Of a stretch of 64,000 nucleotides of DNA, positions 1 through 8,994 are shown one piece after another. The notes below the pieces were generated by a model that was not told the DNA's origin, ran no database searches, and saw nothing but the letters and a program-made list of their open reading frames with translations. Made by a program: the position numbers and the translations under genes. This stretch comes from Bordetella parapertussis (GTDB lineage: Bacteria > Pseudomonadota > Gammaproteobacteria > Burkholderiales > Burkholderiaceae_C): the NCBI GenBank assembly GCA_945861305.1, contig CAMATW010000007.1, positions 1 through 64,000 of the forward strand, given 5' to 3'. Numbering within the stretch: the stretch's first letter is position 1; each line of letters begins with the position of its first letter.

Positions 1-45
1 GGGGCTGGACTTGCCCATCAAACGGTTGATGATTTTGCTGATCAT
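1..45 (-). CDS. pcnB: Partial CDS, probable poly(A) polymerase I N-terminus
   Basis: Read on the minus strand, an ATG at 45 opens a frame coding MISKIINRLMGKSSP that runs off the left edge. Its ATG overlaps the TGA of the HAD phosphatase (ATGA), so it is the next gene of the same operon. The basic, hydrophobic start resembles PcnB N-termini, and pcnB is the usual gene after hda and this phosphatase in Burkholderiales. The assignment is inference from 15 residues plus gene order. Confidence 0.5.
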   Translation of the reverse strand, partial: MISKIINRLMGKSSP

Positions 46-713
46 GAAGTCTCGAAAAGGTCGAGGATACGCCACCCGCGCTCTTGGGCGATTTGTTTAA
101 GCGCTGGACCGCCGTTGGTGACCACGGGTACATCGACTTTTTCCAGCAAAGGCAAGTCGTTCATCGAGTCGCTGTAAAAAGTGGCGTGGACCTCGGTCAA
201 GCTCAAGCCCTGCGCTTGCAACCATTGGCTCACCCGCGTGACTTTGCCTTCTCGCAAGCTAGGCGTGCCGTCAATGTCGCCGGTGAAGTTGCCGTCAGCG
301 TCCCGCACCAACTGCACCGCCAGCAGCACATCCATGCCAAAGGCTTGGGCGATGGGTGTGGTGACAAATTCGTTGGTGGCGGTCACCATCACCAAGGTGT
401 CGCCTTGTGCGCGGTGCGCTTGCACCAATTCAAGGGCTTGCGGTTTGATGGCGGGTTGAATTATTTTTTGCATGAATTGCGCATGGGCTTCATGGGCTGC
501 GGTCAAGCCGCGTTGCCTTATCGCTTCCGTGGCAAACCGCACATAGGCATGGATATCCAAACAACCGGCGTTGTAGTCGGCATAAAACCCATCGTTGCGC
601 TGTTTGAATGTCAAGGGGTCTGCCCAACCCAAACCCAAGGTGAACTCGCCCCACGATTGGTCGGAGTCCAGCGGCAACAAGGTCTGGTCAAGGTCAAACA
701 AGGCCAATTTCAT
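42..713 (-). CDS. HAD-IB family hydrolase (SerB-like phosphatase)
   Basis: A 223-residue cytoplasmic HAD-superfamily hydrolase. Motif I is FDLDQTLL at residues 6-13, with the two catalytic aspartates. A late motif YSDSMNDLPLL (about residue 172) supplies the Mg-binding aspartates. Length and motifs fit subfamily IB, which contains phosphoserine phosphatase SerB and histidinol-phosphatase-like enzymes; the substrate cannot be told from sequence. The start at 713 (MKLALFD) is chosen because it lies 4 nt after the hda stop; upstream in-frame starts would add a non-conserved tail inside hda. It is translated between hda and the probable pcnB. Confidence 0.88.
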   Translation of the reverse strand: MKLALFDLDQTLLPLDSDQSWGEFTLGLGWADPLTFKQRNDGFYADYNAGCLDIHAYVRFATEAIRQRGLTAAHEAHAQFMQKIIQPAIKPQALELVQAHRAQGDTLVMVTATNEFVTTPIAQAFGMDVLLAVQLVRDADGNFTGDIDGTPSLREGKVTRVSQWLQAQGLSLTEVHATFYSDSMNDLPLLEKVDVPVVTNGGPALKQIAQERGWRILDLFETS

Positions 714-717
714 GCGC

Positions 718-1404
718 TTAACTTTCATCGAGCATGGCTCGAAGCAAAGGGATGGTGAGGGGGCGTTGGGTTTGCAAAGCAAACTCGTCCAAGCGGTGCA
801 GCAGGTCGATCAAATGACCCAAGTCTCGGCTGAAGCGGCTGAGCAAATAGTCCAGCAAGTCGGTGTTCAAAGTCATGCCCAGCGCTTGGGCATGGCGAAC
901 CAAGACCGCGCGGCGTTCGTTTTCACCCAAGACCTGCAGGTGAAACACATGGCCCCAGCCCAAACGGGTGCGCAGGTCTTCACGCAAAGGCAAGTCTTGC
1001 GGAGGCAGCAAACCCGCTGCCAGCACCCAGGGTTGGCGTGCCGAGCCGGGCGTTGCGGCGTGAACAAACCAGTTGAAGGCCGCATGTTGCTGTACCGCGC
1101 TATAAGCCTGAACGTCGTCCATCAACACCACATCCCATTGGGTGTCGAAGGCACTGGGCTCGGTAATGCTCGCGTCCAGCCAACCCACGCTGTGGCCTTG
1201 CGAGGTGATGGCCTGAGCCACGGCTGCCAGCAAGTGGCTTTTGCCGCAACCTTGCTCACCCCAGAGGTAGGTGGGCACAGGAGAACGGGTGTCGCCTGCC
1301 AACCAAAGTTGCAAATGCTCAAGGGCTGCGGCGTTGTGGCCGGGTTCAAAATTGGACAAGGTGGGACCGACATCAACACCGATGTCCAAAGCAATTTGCC
1401 TCAT
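718..1404 (-). CDS. hda: DnaA regulatory inactivator Hda
   Basis: A 228-residue AAA+ protein homologous to the central domain of DnaA. Walker A is GEQGCGKSHLL (about residues 48-58) and Walker B is VVLMDDVQ (about 91-98). The N-terminus MRQIALDI contains a beta-clamp-binding type motif (QIALDI). Hda with the DNA-loaded clamp stimulates ATP hydrolysis by DnaA and so prevents re-initiation of replication. Family length is about 230 residues, so the gene is complete. It follows the AI-2E permease gene by 6 nt and precedes the HAD phosphatase by 4 nt, the usual Burkholderiales order. Confidence 0.93.
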   Translation of the reverse strand: MRQIALDIGVDVGPTLSNFEPGHNAAALEHLQLWLAGDTRSPVPTYLWGEQGCGKSHLLAAVAQAITSQGHSVGWLDASITEPSAFDTQWDVVLMDDVQAYSAVQQHAAFNWFVHAATPGSARQPWVLAAGLLPPQDLPLREDLRTRLGWGHVFHLQVLGENERRAVLVRHAQALGMTLNTDLLDYLLSRFSRDLGHLIDLLHRLDEFALQTQRPLTIPLLRAMLDES

Positions 1405-1410
1405 GCCCGG

Positions 1411-2481
1411 TTAGCCCGCATACAAACGACTGGCCATGTAACGCTCTCGTAGTCGGCGCAAAGCAACCAACAGCACCGCGCTGGCAGGCAAGGCCATGAG
1501 CACGCCCACAAAACCCAACAACTGCCCAAAAGCCAGCAAAGCAAAAATCACCGCCAAGGGGTGCAAGCCGATGCGTTCACCCACCAAACGCGGCGTGAGG
1601 ACAAAGCCTTCAATCAACTGGCCCACGCCAAACACCACCACCAACATGAGGGTGGCTTGCATGGGTGCCATCTCCAAATAACCTGACAAAGCTGCCAACA
1701 ACAAGCCAACGCCAAAACCCACATAGGGCACAAACACCGCCAAGCCGGTGAAGATGCCAATGGGCCAAGCCACTGACAAGCCAAACAAGGACAGACCGAT
1801 GACGTAATACGCAGCCAAAATCAGCATCACCAACAACTGGCCGCGCACATACTCACCCAATACGCTGTCAGCCTCGCTCACGAAACTGTCTACAGACGAC
1901 TTGGCTTGCAGCGGCACCCATTCGCGCAGGTGCGACAAAGCCACATGGCCATCCATCAACAAATAAAACAAGACCACGGGAATCAGCACCAAATTGCCCA
2001 CCACCGCCAAAGCCACGCTGCCACCGATACGAAGCGAGGTCATCAAAGAAGTCAAGGCGCTGTCAGACAGGCCTTCCCCATTTTTTGCCAGCCACGCTTT
2101 AAGGGCTTGGGCATCAAGATCAATAGGAAAACCATAGCTCAGCAAAATTGGCTCTAAATGCGTTTTCAGTTGGTCCAGTAACTGCGGCAATTGCATTTGG
2201 ATGCGAGCGGCTTCTTTGAAGAGAACTGGCACCACCAGCGCTACCACCGCCAGCAAAATCCCAATGAAAGCGGCCTCGCAGACCAGCACCAACAAGCTTT
2301 TCGGAAAGCCCTCGCCCAGCCATTGCTGCAAACGCTGCACCACGGGCGAGAGAACATAGGCCATGACGGCGGCGATTAAAAACGGCGTCAAAACGGGCAG
2401 CAACCACCACAGCACACAGGCGAGCACTGCAGCGATGGCTAACCAAGCGGCATAGAGTCGGTAATCAGGGGAGGAAGACAT
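1411..2481 (-). CDS. AI-2E family transporter (PerM-like membrane protein)
   Basis: A polytopic inner-membrane protein of about 356 residues with roughly eight hydrophobic segments and the soluble loop between segments 3 and 4 typical of the AI-2E transporter family. Segment 1 is at about residues 10-30 and the last hydrophobic stretch is LIEGFVLTPRLVGERIGLHP followed by two more helices. Family members export varied substrates; this one is unassigned. The ATG at 2481 (MSSSPDYRL) is the conventional start; an ATG at 2517 adds 12 residues and has a purine-rich stretch upstream, so the start is uncertain. It is divergent from purM and leads into hda. Confidence 0.85.
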   Translation of the reverse strand: MSSSPDYRLYAAWLAIAAVLACVLWWLLPVLTPFLIAAVMAYVLSPVVQRLQQWLGEGFPKSLLVLVCEAAFIGILLAVVALVVPVLFKEAARIQMQLPQLLDQLKTHLEPILLSYGFPIDLDAQALKAWLAKNGEGLSDSALTSLMTSLRIGGSVALAVVGNLVLIPVVLFYLLMDGHVALSHLREWVPLQAKSSVDSFVSEADSVLGEYVRGQLLVMLILAAYYVIGLSLFGLSVAWPIGIFTGLAVFVPYVGFGVGLLLAALSGYLEMAPMQATLMLVVVFGVGQLIEGFVLTPRLVGERIGLHPLAVIFALLAFGQLLGFVGVLMALPASAVLLVALRRLRERYMASRLYAG

Positions 2482-2559
2482 CAGCTGGCTTGAGACCCGG
2501 CATTTAGAATGCGCCATTCTATCGACCCCACCCTTTAGCGCCTTTGCGCCCTACTCTCC

Positions 2560-3588
2560 ATGAACACTCCCCTTTCCTACAAAGACGCTGGCGTTGATAT
2601 CGACGCAGGTGACGCACTGGTTGAACGCATCAAGCCTTTGGCCAAAAAAACCATGCGCGAGGGCGTGTTGGCGGGCATTGGCGGCTTTGGCGCATTGTTT
2701 GAAGTACCCAAAAATTACAAAGAACCGGTATTGGTGAGTGGCACTGATGGCGTGGGCACCAAACTGAAGCTGGCCTTTGAGTGGCAGATGCACGACACCG
2801 TGGGCATCGATTTGGTGGCCATGAGCGTGAACGATGTGCTGGTGCAAGGCGCTGAGCCCCTTTTTTTCCTCGATTACTTTGCTTGCGGAAAGTTGGATGT
2901 AGACACTGCCGCCGCGGTGGTGGGCGGCATTGCCAAGGGCTGCGAGTTGTCGGGCTGCGCCTTGATAGGCGGCGAAACCGCCGAGATGCCGGGCATGTAC
3001 CCCGCTGGCGAATACGACTTGGCGGGTTTTGCGGTGGGCGTGGTGGAAAAGTCGCTCATCTTGACTGGTAAAGACGTGAAAGCCGGTGACGTGGTGCTGG
3101 GCTTGGCTTCCAGCGGCGTGCATTCGAATGGCTTTAGCTTGGTGCGCAAGTGCATCGACAGAGCGGCGGCTCATTTGCCTGTCACCTTGGATGGTCAGCC
3201 CTTCAAACAAGCGTTGATGGCACCCACCCGCTTGTATGTGAAGTCGGTGTTGGCGGCCTTGAAAGCGCATCCCATCAAGGCCTTGGCCCACATCACCGGC
3301 GGCGGCTTGACCGAGAACATTCCCCGTGTGTTACCCGACCATTGCGCCGCGCATTTAGAGCGTGCCAGTTGGCCACGCACAGAACTCTTTACGTGGTTGC
3401 AAACCACCGCAGGCATTGACGAAGCCGAGATGTGCCGCACCTTCAACAACGGCATTGGCATGGTGCTGGTGTTGGACGCTGCTGCTGCCGATGCCTGCGC
3501 CAAGACCTTGGCGGACTTGGGCGAGCAGGTTTACCGCATTGGCGTGATCGCTGATAAGGGCGATGGAGCGGCGGTGGTGATTTCTTAA
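2560..3588 (+). CDS. purM: Phosphoribosylformylglycinamidine cyclo-ligase
   Basis: A 342-residue AIR synthetase, step five of de novo purine synthesis: FGAM plus ATP gives AIR. The N-terminus [17 protein letters not shown] and the motif [13 protein letters not shown] (about residues 60-72), which binds ATP-Mg, are family signatures. [11 protein letters not shown] (about 142-152) and [14 protein letters not shown] (about 187-200) follow in the expected order. Length is normal. It stands alone on the plus strand, divergent from the AI-2E gene and convergent with the SirB1 gene across a short palindromic repeat. Confidence 0.97.
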   Translation: MNTPLSYKDAGVDIDAGDALVERIKPLAKKTMREGVLAGIGGFGALFEVPKNYKEPVLVSGTDGVGTKLKLAFEWQMHDTVGIDLVAMSVNDVLVQGAEPLFFLDYFACGKLDVDTAAAVVGGIAKGCELSGCALIGGETAEMPGMYPAGEYDLAGFAVGVVEKSLILTGKDVKAGDVVLGLASSGVHSNGFSLVRKCIDRAAAHLPVTLDGQPFKQALMAPTRLYVKSVLAALKAHPIKALAHITGGGLTENIPRVLPDHCAAHLERASWPRTELFTWLQTTAGIDEAEMCRTFNNGIGMVLVLDAAAADACAKTLADLGEQVYRIGVIADKGDGAAVVIS

Positions 3589-3591
3589 GTC

Positions 3592-3639
3592 GTCATTGCG
3601 AGGGGCCGTCATTTCGAGGCCGAAGTCCTAAGCAATCTA
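3592..3639. repeat. REP-like palindrome, family A (GTCATTGCGAG ... AAGCAATC)
   Basis: A short palindromic repeat with the head GTCATTGCGAG and tail AAGCAATCT, seen again near 14.04, 14.08, 14.37 and 23.05 kb. This copy has a second half-head GTCATTTCGAGG inside. It fills the gap between the convergent purM and SirB1 genes, and its last bases supply the TAG stop of the SirB1 gene. Confidence 0.6.
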
Positions 3640-4347
3640 CTCCGGCAACAAAACCGCCAAACGGGCTTGCACCCTTAAAAGACGCTCATGGTCGCCTTGG
3701 CGGCGGTAAATCTCGTGCAAATTGCGCAACATGCGAGCGATGATTTCACGGGGCTCTGCGGCTTGCAGGTGAAACGCCAAAGCATCGTCGGGGATGGCAT
3801 TCGGGTGACCGGCCTTGGCGCCGGGCAACCAAGGAATGAGGCGCTCACACAGGTCCTCGCGGCTTAGCGACTCACCGCTGAAGGGGTCAATCACCACATG
3901 GCCTTCTTGCGGCGCGGGTAAATCCAACTTCACCAAAAAGTGTCCAGGGAAACCCACCCCAAAAACTGGCAAACCAATGCTTTGGCCCAACTCCAACCAC
4001 AGCACCGCCAAGCTGATGGAAATGCCCAAGCGGGTGGACATCACCACATTCAAATAGCTGTTGTGCGGGTTATCGTAGTGGTTCACATTGCCCGCAAAGC
4101 GCAGGTTGGCGTAGAAGAGGTGGTTGAGTTCGCGCAGCTTGTCCAAAGCGTCCGCGCCGGGCAGGATACTGCGCTTTAAACGCGCTGCCCAATGGTCCAT
4201 GTCACTGAGCACTTGCTGGATATCCAGCGATGGGAATTCATCTTGCGCCAAGCTGATGGCGGTCTCCAACAGCGGAAACTCGTCATCGCTTTGCACCAAG
4301 GCGGTGAAGTAGTCGAGGGCGCTGGGGGGCTTTAATTTGTAGTCCAT
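3637..4347 (-). CDS. SirB1 family protein (transglutaminase-like core plus TPR)
   Basis: A 236-residue protein matching the SirB1 family. The N-terminal two thirds carry a transglutaminase-like fold with LRELNHLFYANLRFAGN and HNSYLNVVMSTRLGISISL (about residues 68-110). The C-terminal third (about 185-236) is helical TPR-like, ending RLLRVQARLAVLLPE. Family members often sit beside prmA/prmC or murJ; the biochemical role is unknown. The start ATG at 4347 is the only good one and lies 15 nt after the murJ stop, so the two may be co-transcribed. Confidence 0.85.
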   Translation of the reverse strand: MDYKLKPPSALDYFTALVQSDDEFPLLETAISLAQDEFPSLDIQQVLSDMDHWAARLKRSILPGADALDKLRELNHLFYANLRFAGNVNHYDNPHNSYLNVVMSTRLGISISLAVLWLELGQSIGLPVFGVGFPGHFLVKLDLPAPQEGHVVIDPFSGESLSREDLCERLIPWLPGAKAGHPNAIPDDALAFHLQAAEPREIIARMLRNLHEIYRRQGDHERLLRVQARLAVLLPE

Positions 4348-4362
4348 GGCGAGATCATGCCT

Positions 4363-5928
4363 TCAGCGCCGCAAAAGTGCACGAAGATCCATGCCAAGAC
4401 CCCGCAATGTGGCGAAATACACCACAGCACTGGCGCTTAATACACCGGTCATCAAACCAATTCGCAGCCACGGCGTGACGCGCATTGCCATCCAATCCCA
4501 ATGGCCAGCGCTGTAAAAAAGGCATCCCCCCATGGCGGCAGACGCCAAAACCACCCGCAAAACCAGCAAACCCCAGCCCGGCTTGGCCACAAAACTGCGG
4601 TTACGCCGCAAACCTTGCAATAACCACAAGGCGTTGAGCAATGCGCCCAAACCAATGGAGAGCGTAAGCGCCGCATGGGCCAAGTGCGGCACCAGCAAAA
4701 TATTCATGACTTGGGTGAACACCAGCACCAGCATAGCAATGCGCACGGGGGTTCGGGTGTCTTGTTTGGCGTAAAAACCCGGCGCCAGCACTTTGATGGC
4801 CACCAAGCCCAGCACGCCCACGCCATAACCCGTCAAGGCCAGCGTGGTTTGTGCCACATCGCGGTCGGTGAAAGCGCCATAGTGGTAGAGCACCGCTACC
4901 AGCGGCTGGGCAAACACCAGCAGCGCCACGGCACACGGCCAAGCCAGCACCACCACCAGCCGCAGGCCCCAGTCCAGCATGGAAGAGTAGGCATCCGCAT
5001 CGCCACTGGCCTGCGCATTGGAGAGTTGCGGCATCAGCACCACGCCCAAAGCCACGCCCAGCAAGGCGATGGGGAACTCCATCAAGCGGTCGGCATAGCT
5101 GATCCAACTCACGCTGCCCGGCGTCAAATGCGAAGCAATTTGAGTATTGATGATGAGCGACAACTGCGCCACACCCACGCCCAGCAAAGCGGGTGCCATC
5201 AGCGACAAAATGCGGCGGGTTCCGGCGTCCTGCCAAGCCTCTTGCAGTCCTTTGGGTGAAAGCCTCAAGCCAGGCAACACACCCAAACGGCGCAGAGCTG
5301 GTATTTGTACCGACAACTGCAACACGCCACCCAGCATCACCCCGCCCGCCATGGCGTAAATCGGCTGTATGCCTTGGGTGGCCAACCATGGCGCACCCCA
5401 GACCGTCGCACTGATCATGCACACATTCAGCAAGACCGGCGTGGCCGCTGGCACCGCAAAGCGCTTCCATGTGTTCAAGATGCCAGCCGACAAAGCCACC
5501 ATCGACATAAAGGCAATGTAGGGAAACATCAGTCGCGTCAGGCTGATGGCGGTGTCCACGCCCTGCGCCGATTGCTTCAAGCCACTGGCCATGGCCCACA
5601 CCAACCAAGGCGCGGCCAACACGCCAAGAAGGCTAAGCGTCACCACAGCCAACAGCAGCACGCTGGCCACTTTGTCAATCAAAACACGGGTGGCATCGTC
5701 GCCGCGCTCGGCACGGGTGGCGGCCAGCACAGGCACAAAGGCTTGGGCAAAAGCGCCCTCGGCAAAGAGGCGACGAAACAAATTCGGGATGCGAAACGCC
5801 ACATTGAAGGCGTCGGTAAGCGCATTGGCGCCAAACACGCTGGCGATCAGCGTCTCCCGCGCAAAACCCGTGATGCGCGAGGCCAAGGTCCACAAGGACA
5901 CGGTAGAGACGGACTTGAACAGGCTCAA
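4363..5928 (-). CDS. murJ: Lipid II flippase MurJ
   Basis: A polytopic inner-membrane protein with about 14 transmembrane helices of the MOP superfamily, which flips lipid II for peptidoglycan synthesis. The N-terminal signature [19 protein letters not shown] with [22 protein letters not shown] sequence is characteristic. The start is awkward: no ATG exists at the homologous position. A TTG at 5928 ([15 protein letters not shown]) best fits the family; GTG at 5949 and TTG at 5982 are alternatives that run through a GGCC-flanked C/G-rich palindrome. Divergent from rpsT. Confidence 0.92.
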   Translation of the reverse strand: MSLFKSVSTVSLWTLASRITGFARETLIASVFGANALTDAFNVAFRIPNLFRRLFAEGAFAQAFVPVLAATRAERGDDATRVLIDKVASVLLLAVVTLSLLGVLAAPWLVWAMASGLKQSAQGVDTAISLTRLMFPYIAFMSMVALSAGILNTWKRFAVPAATPVLLNVCMISATVWGAPWLATQGIQPIYAMAGGVMLGGVLQLSVQIPALRRLGVLPGLRLSPKGLQEAWQDAGTRRILSLMAPALLGVGVAQLSLIINTQIASHLTPGSVSWISYADRLMEFPIALLGVALGVVLMPQLSNAQASGDADAYSSMLDWGLRLVVVLAWPCAVALLVFAQPLVAVLYHYGAFTDRDVAQTTLALTGYGVGVLGLVAIKVLAPGFYAKQDTRTPVRIAMLVLVFTQVMNILLVPHLAHAALTLSIGLGALLNALWLLQGLRRNRSFVAKPGWGLLVLRVVLASAAMGGCLFYSAGHWDWMAMRVTPWLRIGLMTGVLSASAVVYFATLRGLGMDLRALLRR

Positions 5929-5943
5929 GAGGTGGAGTGTAGC

Positions 5944-5966
5944 GGCCACCCCCCCGCTGGGGGGCC
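5944..5966. repeat. GC-rich palindrome between murJ and rpsT
   Basis: An inverted repeat GGCC-A-CCCCCC ... GGGGGG-CC lies between the murJ start and rpsT, immediately upstream of the preferred murJ start codon. It forms a strong hairpin on either strand without a T-run. It could influence murJ translation or be part of a dispersed repeat; only one copy was noticed here. Confidence 0.45.
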
Positions 5967-6028
5967 AAAGGGGTTGGTACAATATCGGGCTTTGCCGTCA
6001 TCATCATCAAACCCCTAAAGGAAACAAC

Positions 6029-6328
6029 ATGGCCTCTGGAAAGCCCAAGAAAAAGAACCCGCGCCTAGCGTCGGGCCGTAAACGCGTCCGTCAGGACGTC
6101 AAACTCAACGCGGCGAACACCTCGCTGCGTTCGCAATACCGCACTGCGGTAAAGAATGTTGAAAAAGCAGTGTTGGCTGGTGACAAAACCAAAGCCAGCG
6201 AACTGTTTGGCAAGATGCAATCAGTGGTGGACACCATCGCTGACAAGCACATCTTCCACAAAAACAAGGCTGCTCGCGATAAGAGCCGCTTGGCCTCCAA
6301 GGTGAAAGCCCTGGCCCTCGCCGCCTGA
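6029..6328 (+). CDS. rpsT: 30S ribosomal protein S20
   Basis: A 99-residue, strongly basic small ribosomal protein that binds 16S rRNA early in 30S assembly. The N-terminus [19 protein letters not shown] and the helical repeat ALVAGDKTKA-like region followed by [20 protein letters not shown] are typical of beta-proteobacterial S20. The ATG at 6029 is preceded by AAAGGAA at a good distance, which fixes the start. Monocistronic, with its own terminator downstream. Confidence 0.97.
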   Translation: MASGKPKKKNPRLASGRKRVRQDVKLNAANTSLRSQYRTAVKNVEKAVLAGDKTKASELFGKMQSVVDTIADKHIFHKNKAARDKSRLASKVKALALAA

Positions 6329-6406
6329 AGATTCAGGCAAACAGCCCGGTCGGCCCTTGTGCTGACCGCCGTTTGAAAACGGTGCGCTGACGGCAAAAAA
6401 AGCAAG

Positions 6407-6431
6407 AACCGCCCTTCGGGGCGGTTTTTTT
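6407..6431 (+). terminator. Rho-independent terminator of rpsT
   Basis: Stem CCGCCC, tetraloop TTCG, stem GGGCGG, then seven T residues. It sits 80 nt after the rpsT stop. With the A-rich left flank it may also stop the convergent DUF3579 transcript. Confidence 0.92.
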
Positions 6432-6729
6432 ATGGCGCGGTCTTGATCACCTGCAACTGGTTGTCACGGGCAAAACCCATCACAAAGTCCCACGCCATGA
6501 CATTGTCGTCGCGCATGTCGGTGTGCACGATGACGCATTTTTTGCCGTCCAAGGTATTGGGCACGCACCAAGGTGAGTAACTTAAATGGTCGCCTGGCAC
6601 GGCACCCCCAGGGCGAAAACTGCTCATCACGCCAGCCATGCGCTCAGACCAGTCGCTGGGGCGGAAGGTCTGACCGCTGATGGTCATGCCGAGAATAATG
6701 ACTTCTTTGGGATTGTTGCTTTGCACCAT
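6430..6729 (-). CDS. DUF3579 domain-containing protein
   Basis: A 99-residue soluble protein matching DUF3579, a small family found in Burkholderiales and usually next to rpsT and arginine genes as here. Conserved features are TISGQTFRPSDWSERMAG and YSPWCVPN near the middle. It has no signal peptide or membrane segment and its function is unknown. It is divergent from argD across a 110-nt region with a dyad. Confidence 0.85.
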   Translation of the reverse strand: MVQSNNPKEVIILGMTISGQTFRPSDWSERMAGVMSSFRPGGAVPGDHLSYSPWCVPNTLDGKKCVIVHTDMRDDNVMAWDFVMGFARDNQLQVIKTAP

Positions 6730-6732
6730 TTC

Positions 6733-6783
6733 ATTCTAGGCTTGGGGTATTTCACGGGTCTGACACCCCAGAGCCCCTAGAAT
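6733..6783. promoter_or_regulatory. Dyad in the DUF3579 / argD intergenic region
   Basis: Outer arms ATTCTAGG (6733-6740) and CCTAGAAT (6776-6783) are perfectly complementary, with inner arms CTTGGGGT and ACCCCAG. The right arm overlaps a TAGAAT that could be a -10 element for argD. This could be an operator or simply an RNA hairpin; no regulator is assigned. Confidence 0.4.
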
Positions 6784-6846
6784 CTGCACCTCGGCTCCAG
6801 CCAGCATGGCTGCAGAGCCGATTTCATTTGACGCCAAGGAATGCCC

Positions 6847-8049
6847 ATGTCTGCCGCCCACGACCCTGCTGCCCATTTGATGAACACCTATGGCCGACTG
6901 CCTATGACGGTGTCGCATGGCCGAGGTGTGCGAGTGTGGGACACGGCAGGCAAATGCTACCTAGACGCCTTGGCCGGTATTGCGGTGAACACCTTGGGCC
7001 ACGACCACCCCAAGCTGGTGCCTGCCTTGCAAGACCAGGTCAGCAAAATCATGCACAGCTGCAACTATTACCACATCCCTTTGCAGCAACAGTTGGCTGA
7101 TAAGTTGATCGAGTTGTCGGGCTTGAGCAATGTGTTCTTTTGCAATTCAGGCTTAGAGGCCAACGAAGCCGCTTTGAAGATGGCGCGCAAGTTCGGGCAC
7201 GACAAAGGCATTGAGCACCCTGAAATCGTGGTCTACGAACGTGCTTTTCATGGCCGTAGCATCGCCACACTCAGCGCCACGGGTAACACCAAAATTCAAC
7301 AAGGCTTTGGTCCTTTGGTGGAAGGTTTCATTCGGGTGCCCTTGAACGATATCGAGGCCTTGAAACAAGCCACGGTGGGCAACCCCAATGTGGTGGCGGT
7401 GTTTTTCGAGACCATCCAAGGCGAAGGCGGCATCAACCCCATGCGGGCCGACTACTTGCGCGATATACGGGCTTTGTGCGACGCCCAAGACTGGTTGCTG
7501 ATGATTGACGAGGTGCAATGCGGCATTGGTCGCACCGGCAAATGGTTTGCTCACCAATGGGCAGGCATTCAACCTGATGTCATGCCCTTGGCCAAAGGCT
7601 TGGGCTCGGGCGTCCCCATAGGCGCGGTGGTGGCGGGCCCCAAAGCCGCGAACATTTTTCAACCTGGCAACCATGGCACTACCTTCGGTGGCAACCCGCT
7701 GGCCATGCGAGCAGGTGTGGAAACCATTCGCATCATGGAAGAAGACGGCTTGCTTGAAAACGCCCACCGCCTCGGCCTGTATTTCAAAGCAGCTTTCGAG
7801 CGCGAGTTCAAAGACATGCATGCAGTGAAAGAGATTCGCGGCCAAGGTTTGATGATTGGCATCGAACTCGACCGCCCATGTGGCCCCTTGATGGGCCAAG
7901 CTTTGGAAGCAGGTTTGTTGCTCAGCATCACCGCTGACAGTGTGATTCGCTTATTGCCAGCGTTGACGATGAACGAGGCAGAAGCCGATGAAGTGGTAGC
8001 CATCTTGGCGCCTTTGGTGAAAGCATTTTTGAACACCCAAAAGGTCTGA
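6847..8049 (+). CDS. argD: Acetylornithine aminotransferase
   Basis: A 400-residue PLP-dependent class-III aminotransferase making N-acetylornithine in arginine synthesis. It shows FFCNSGLEANEAALKMARK (about residues 98-116), the aspartate motif LLMIDEVQCGIGRTG (about 218-232) and the PLP-lysine motif MPLAKGLGSGVPIGA (about 247-261). Two in-frame ATGs lie 6 nt apart; the second (6847) is preferred because AGGA ends 6 nt before it, whereas that Shine-Dalgarno directly abuts the first (6841). argF follows after 1 nt. Confidence 0.95.
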   Translation: MSAAHDPAAHLMNTYGRLPMTVSHGRGVRVWDTAGKCYLDALAGIAVNTLGHDHPKLVPALQDQVSKIMHSCNYYHIPLQQQLADKLIELSGLSNVFFCNSGLEANEAALKMARKFGHDKGIEHPEIVVYERAFHGRSIATLSATGNTKIQQGFGPLVEGFIRVPLNDIEALKQATVGNPNVVAVFFETIQGEGGINPMRADYLRDIRALCDAQDWLLMIDEVQCGIGRTGKWFAHQWAGIQPDVMPLAKGLGSGVPIGAVVAGPKAANIFQPGNHGTTFGGNPLAMRAGVETIRIMEEDGLLENAHRLGLYFKAAFEREFKDMHAVKEIRGQGLMIGIELDRPCGPLMGQALEAGLLLSITADSVIRLLPALTMNEAEADEVVAILAPLVKAFLNTQKV

Positions 8050-8050
8050 G

Positions 8051-8992
8051 ATGAGCCAGCCTTTGAAACACTATTTGCACTTTGGCGATGCGTCCGCTGA
8101 TGACTACGCCTATTTGTTCAGCCGTGCTGCTTTTATCAAGCGCAAATTCAAAACTTACGAAAAACACCAGCCGCTGGTGGACCGCACATTGGCCATGATT
8201 TTCGAGAAGGCCTCCACCCGCACCCGCATCAGCTTTGAAGCTGGCATGTACCAAATGGGCGGCGCGGTGGTGCACCTGACCACCGGCGACACCCAACTGG
8301 GCCGCGCTGAGCCCATCGACGACAGTGCCAAAGTCATCAGCCGCATGGTGGACTTGGTGATGATCCGCACCTACGAGCAAACCAAGATAGAGCGCTTTGC
8401 CGCCAACTCTCGCGTACCAGTTATCAACGGTCTGACCAACGAGTTTCACCCTTGCCAAATCTTGGCCGACCTCTTCACCTTCATTGAGCACCGTGGCGAC
8501 GTCACCCAACCGCTGGCGTGCTTAAAGGGCAAGGTGGTGGCCTGGGTGGGCGACGGCAACAACATGGCCAACACCTGGCTACAAGCGGCAGACCTCTTAG
8601 GCTTCACGGTGCATCTCAGCACGCCCAGTGGCTATGAAGTGAAACAAGCCATCGCTGGTGTGAAAAACGCCAACTGTTTCAAAGTGTTCAAAGACCCTCT
8701 GCAAGCTTGCCAAGGTGCAGACTTGGTCACCACCGATGTGTGGACCAGCATGGGCTATGAGGCAGAAAACGAAGCGCGATTAAAGGCTTTTGGCGCTTGG
8801 TGTGTCGATGGCCGCATGATGTCGCAAGCCAAGCCCGAGGCGCTCTTTATGCATTGCCTGCCCGCCCACCGTGGCCAAGAGGTGCAGGCCGAAGTGATCG
8901 ACGGCCCACAGTCGGTGGTGTGGGACGAAGCAGAAAACCGCTTGCATGTGCAAAAGGCTTTGATGGAGTGGTTGTTATTGGGTGCGCTTTAA
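8051..8992 (+). CDS. argF: Ornithine carbamoyltransferase, anabolic type
   Basis: A 313-residue transcarbamylase converting ornithine and carbamoyl phosphate to citrulline. The carbamoyl-phosphate loop FEKASTRTRISFEAGM (about residues 52-67), HPCQILADL (about 135-143) and MHCLPAHRGQEV (about 274-285) are all present. The gene starts 1 nt after the argD stop, so it is translationally coupled. Length is standard. Confidence 0.96.
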   Translation: MSQPLKHYLHFGDASADDYAYLFSRAAFIKRKFKTYEKHQPLVDRTLAMIFEKASTRTRISFEAGMYQMGGAVVHLTTGDTQLGRAEPIDDSAKVISRMVDLVMIRTYEQTKIERFAANSRVPVINGLTNEFHPCQILADLFTFIEHRGDVTQPLACLKGKVVAWVGDGNNMANTWLQAADLLGFTVHLSTPSGYEVKQAIAGVKNANCFKVFKDPLQACQGADLVTTDVWTSMGYEAENEARLKAFGAWCVDGRMMSQAKPEALFMHCLPAHRGQEVQAEVIDGPQSVVWDEAENRLHVQKALMEWLLLGAL

Positions 8993-8994
8993 CG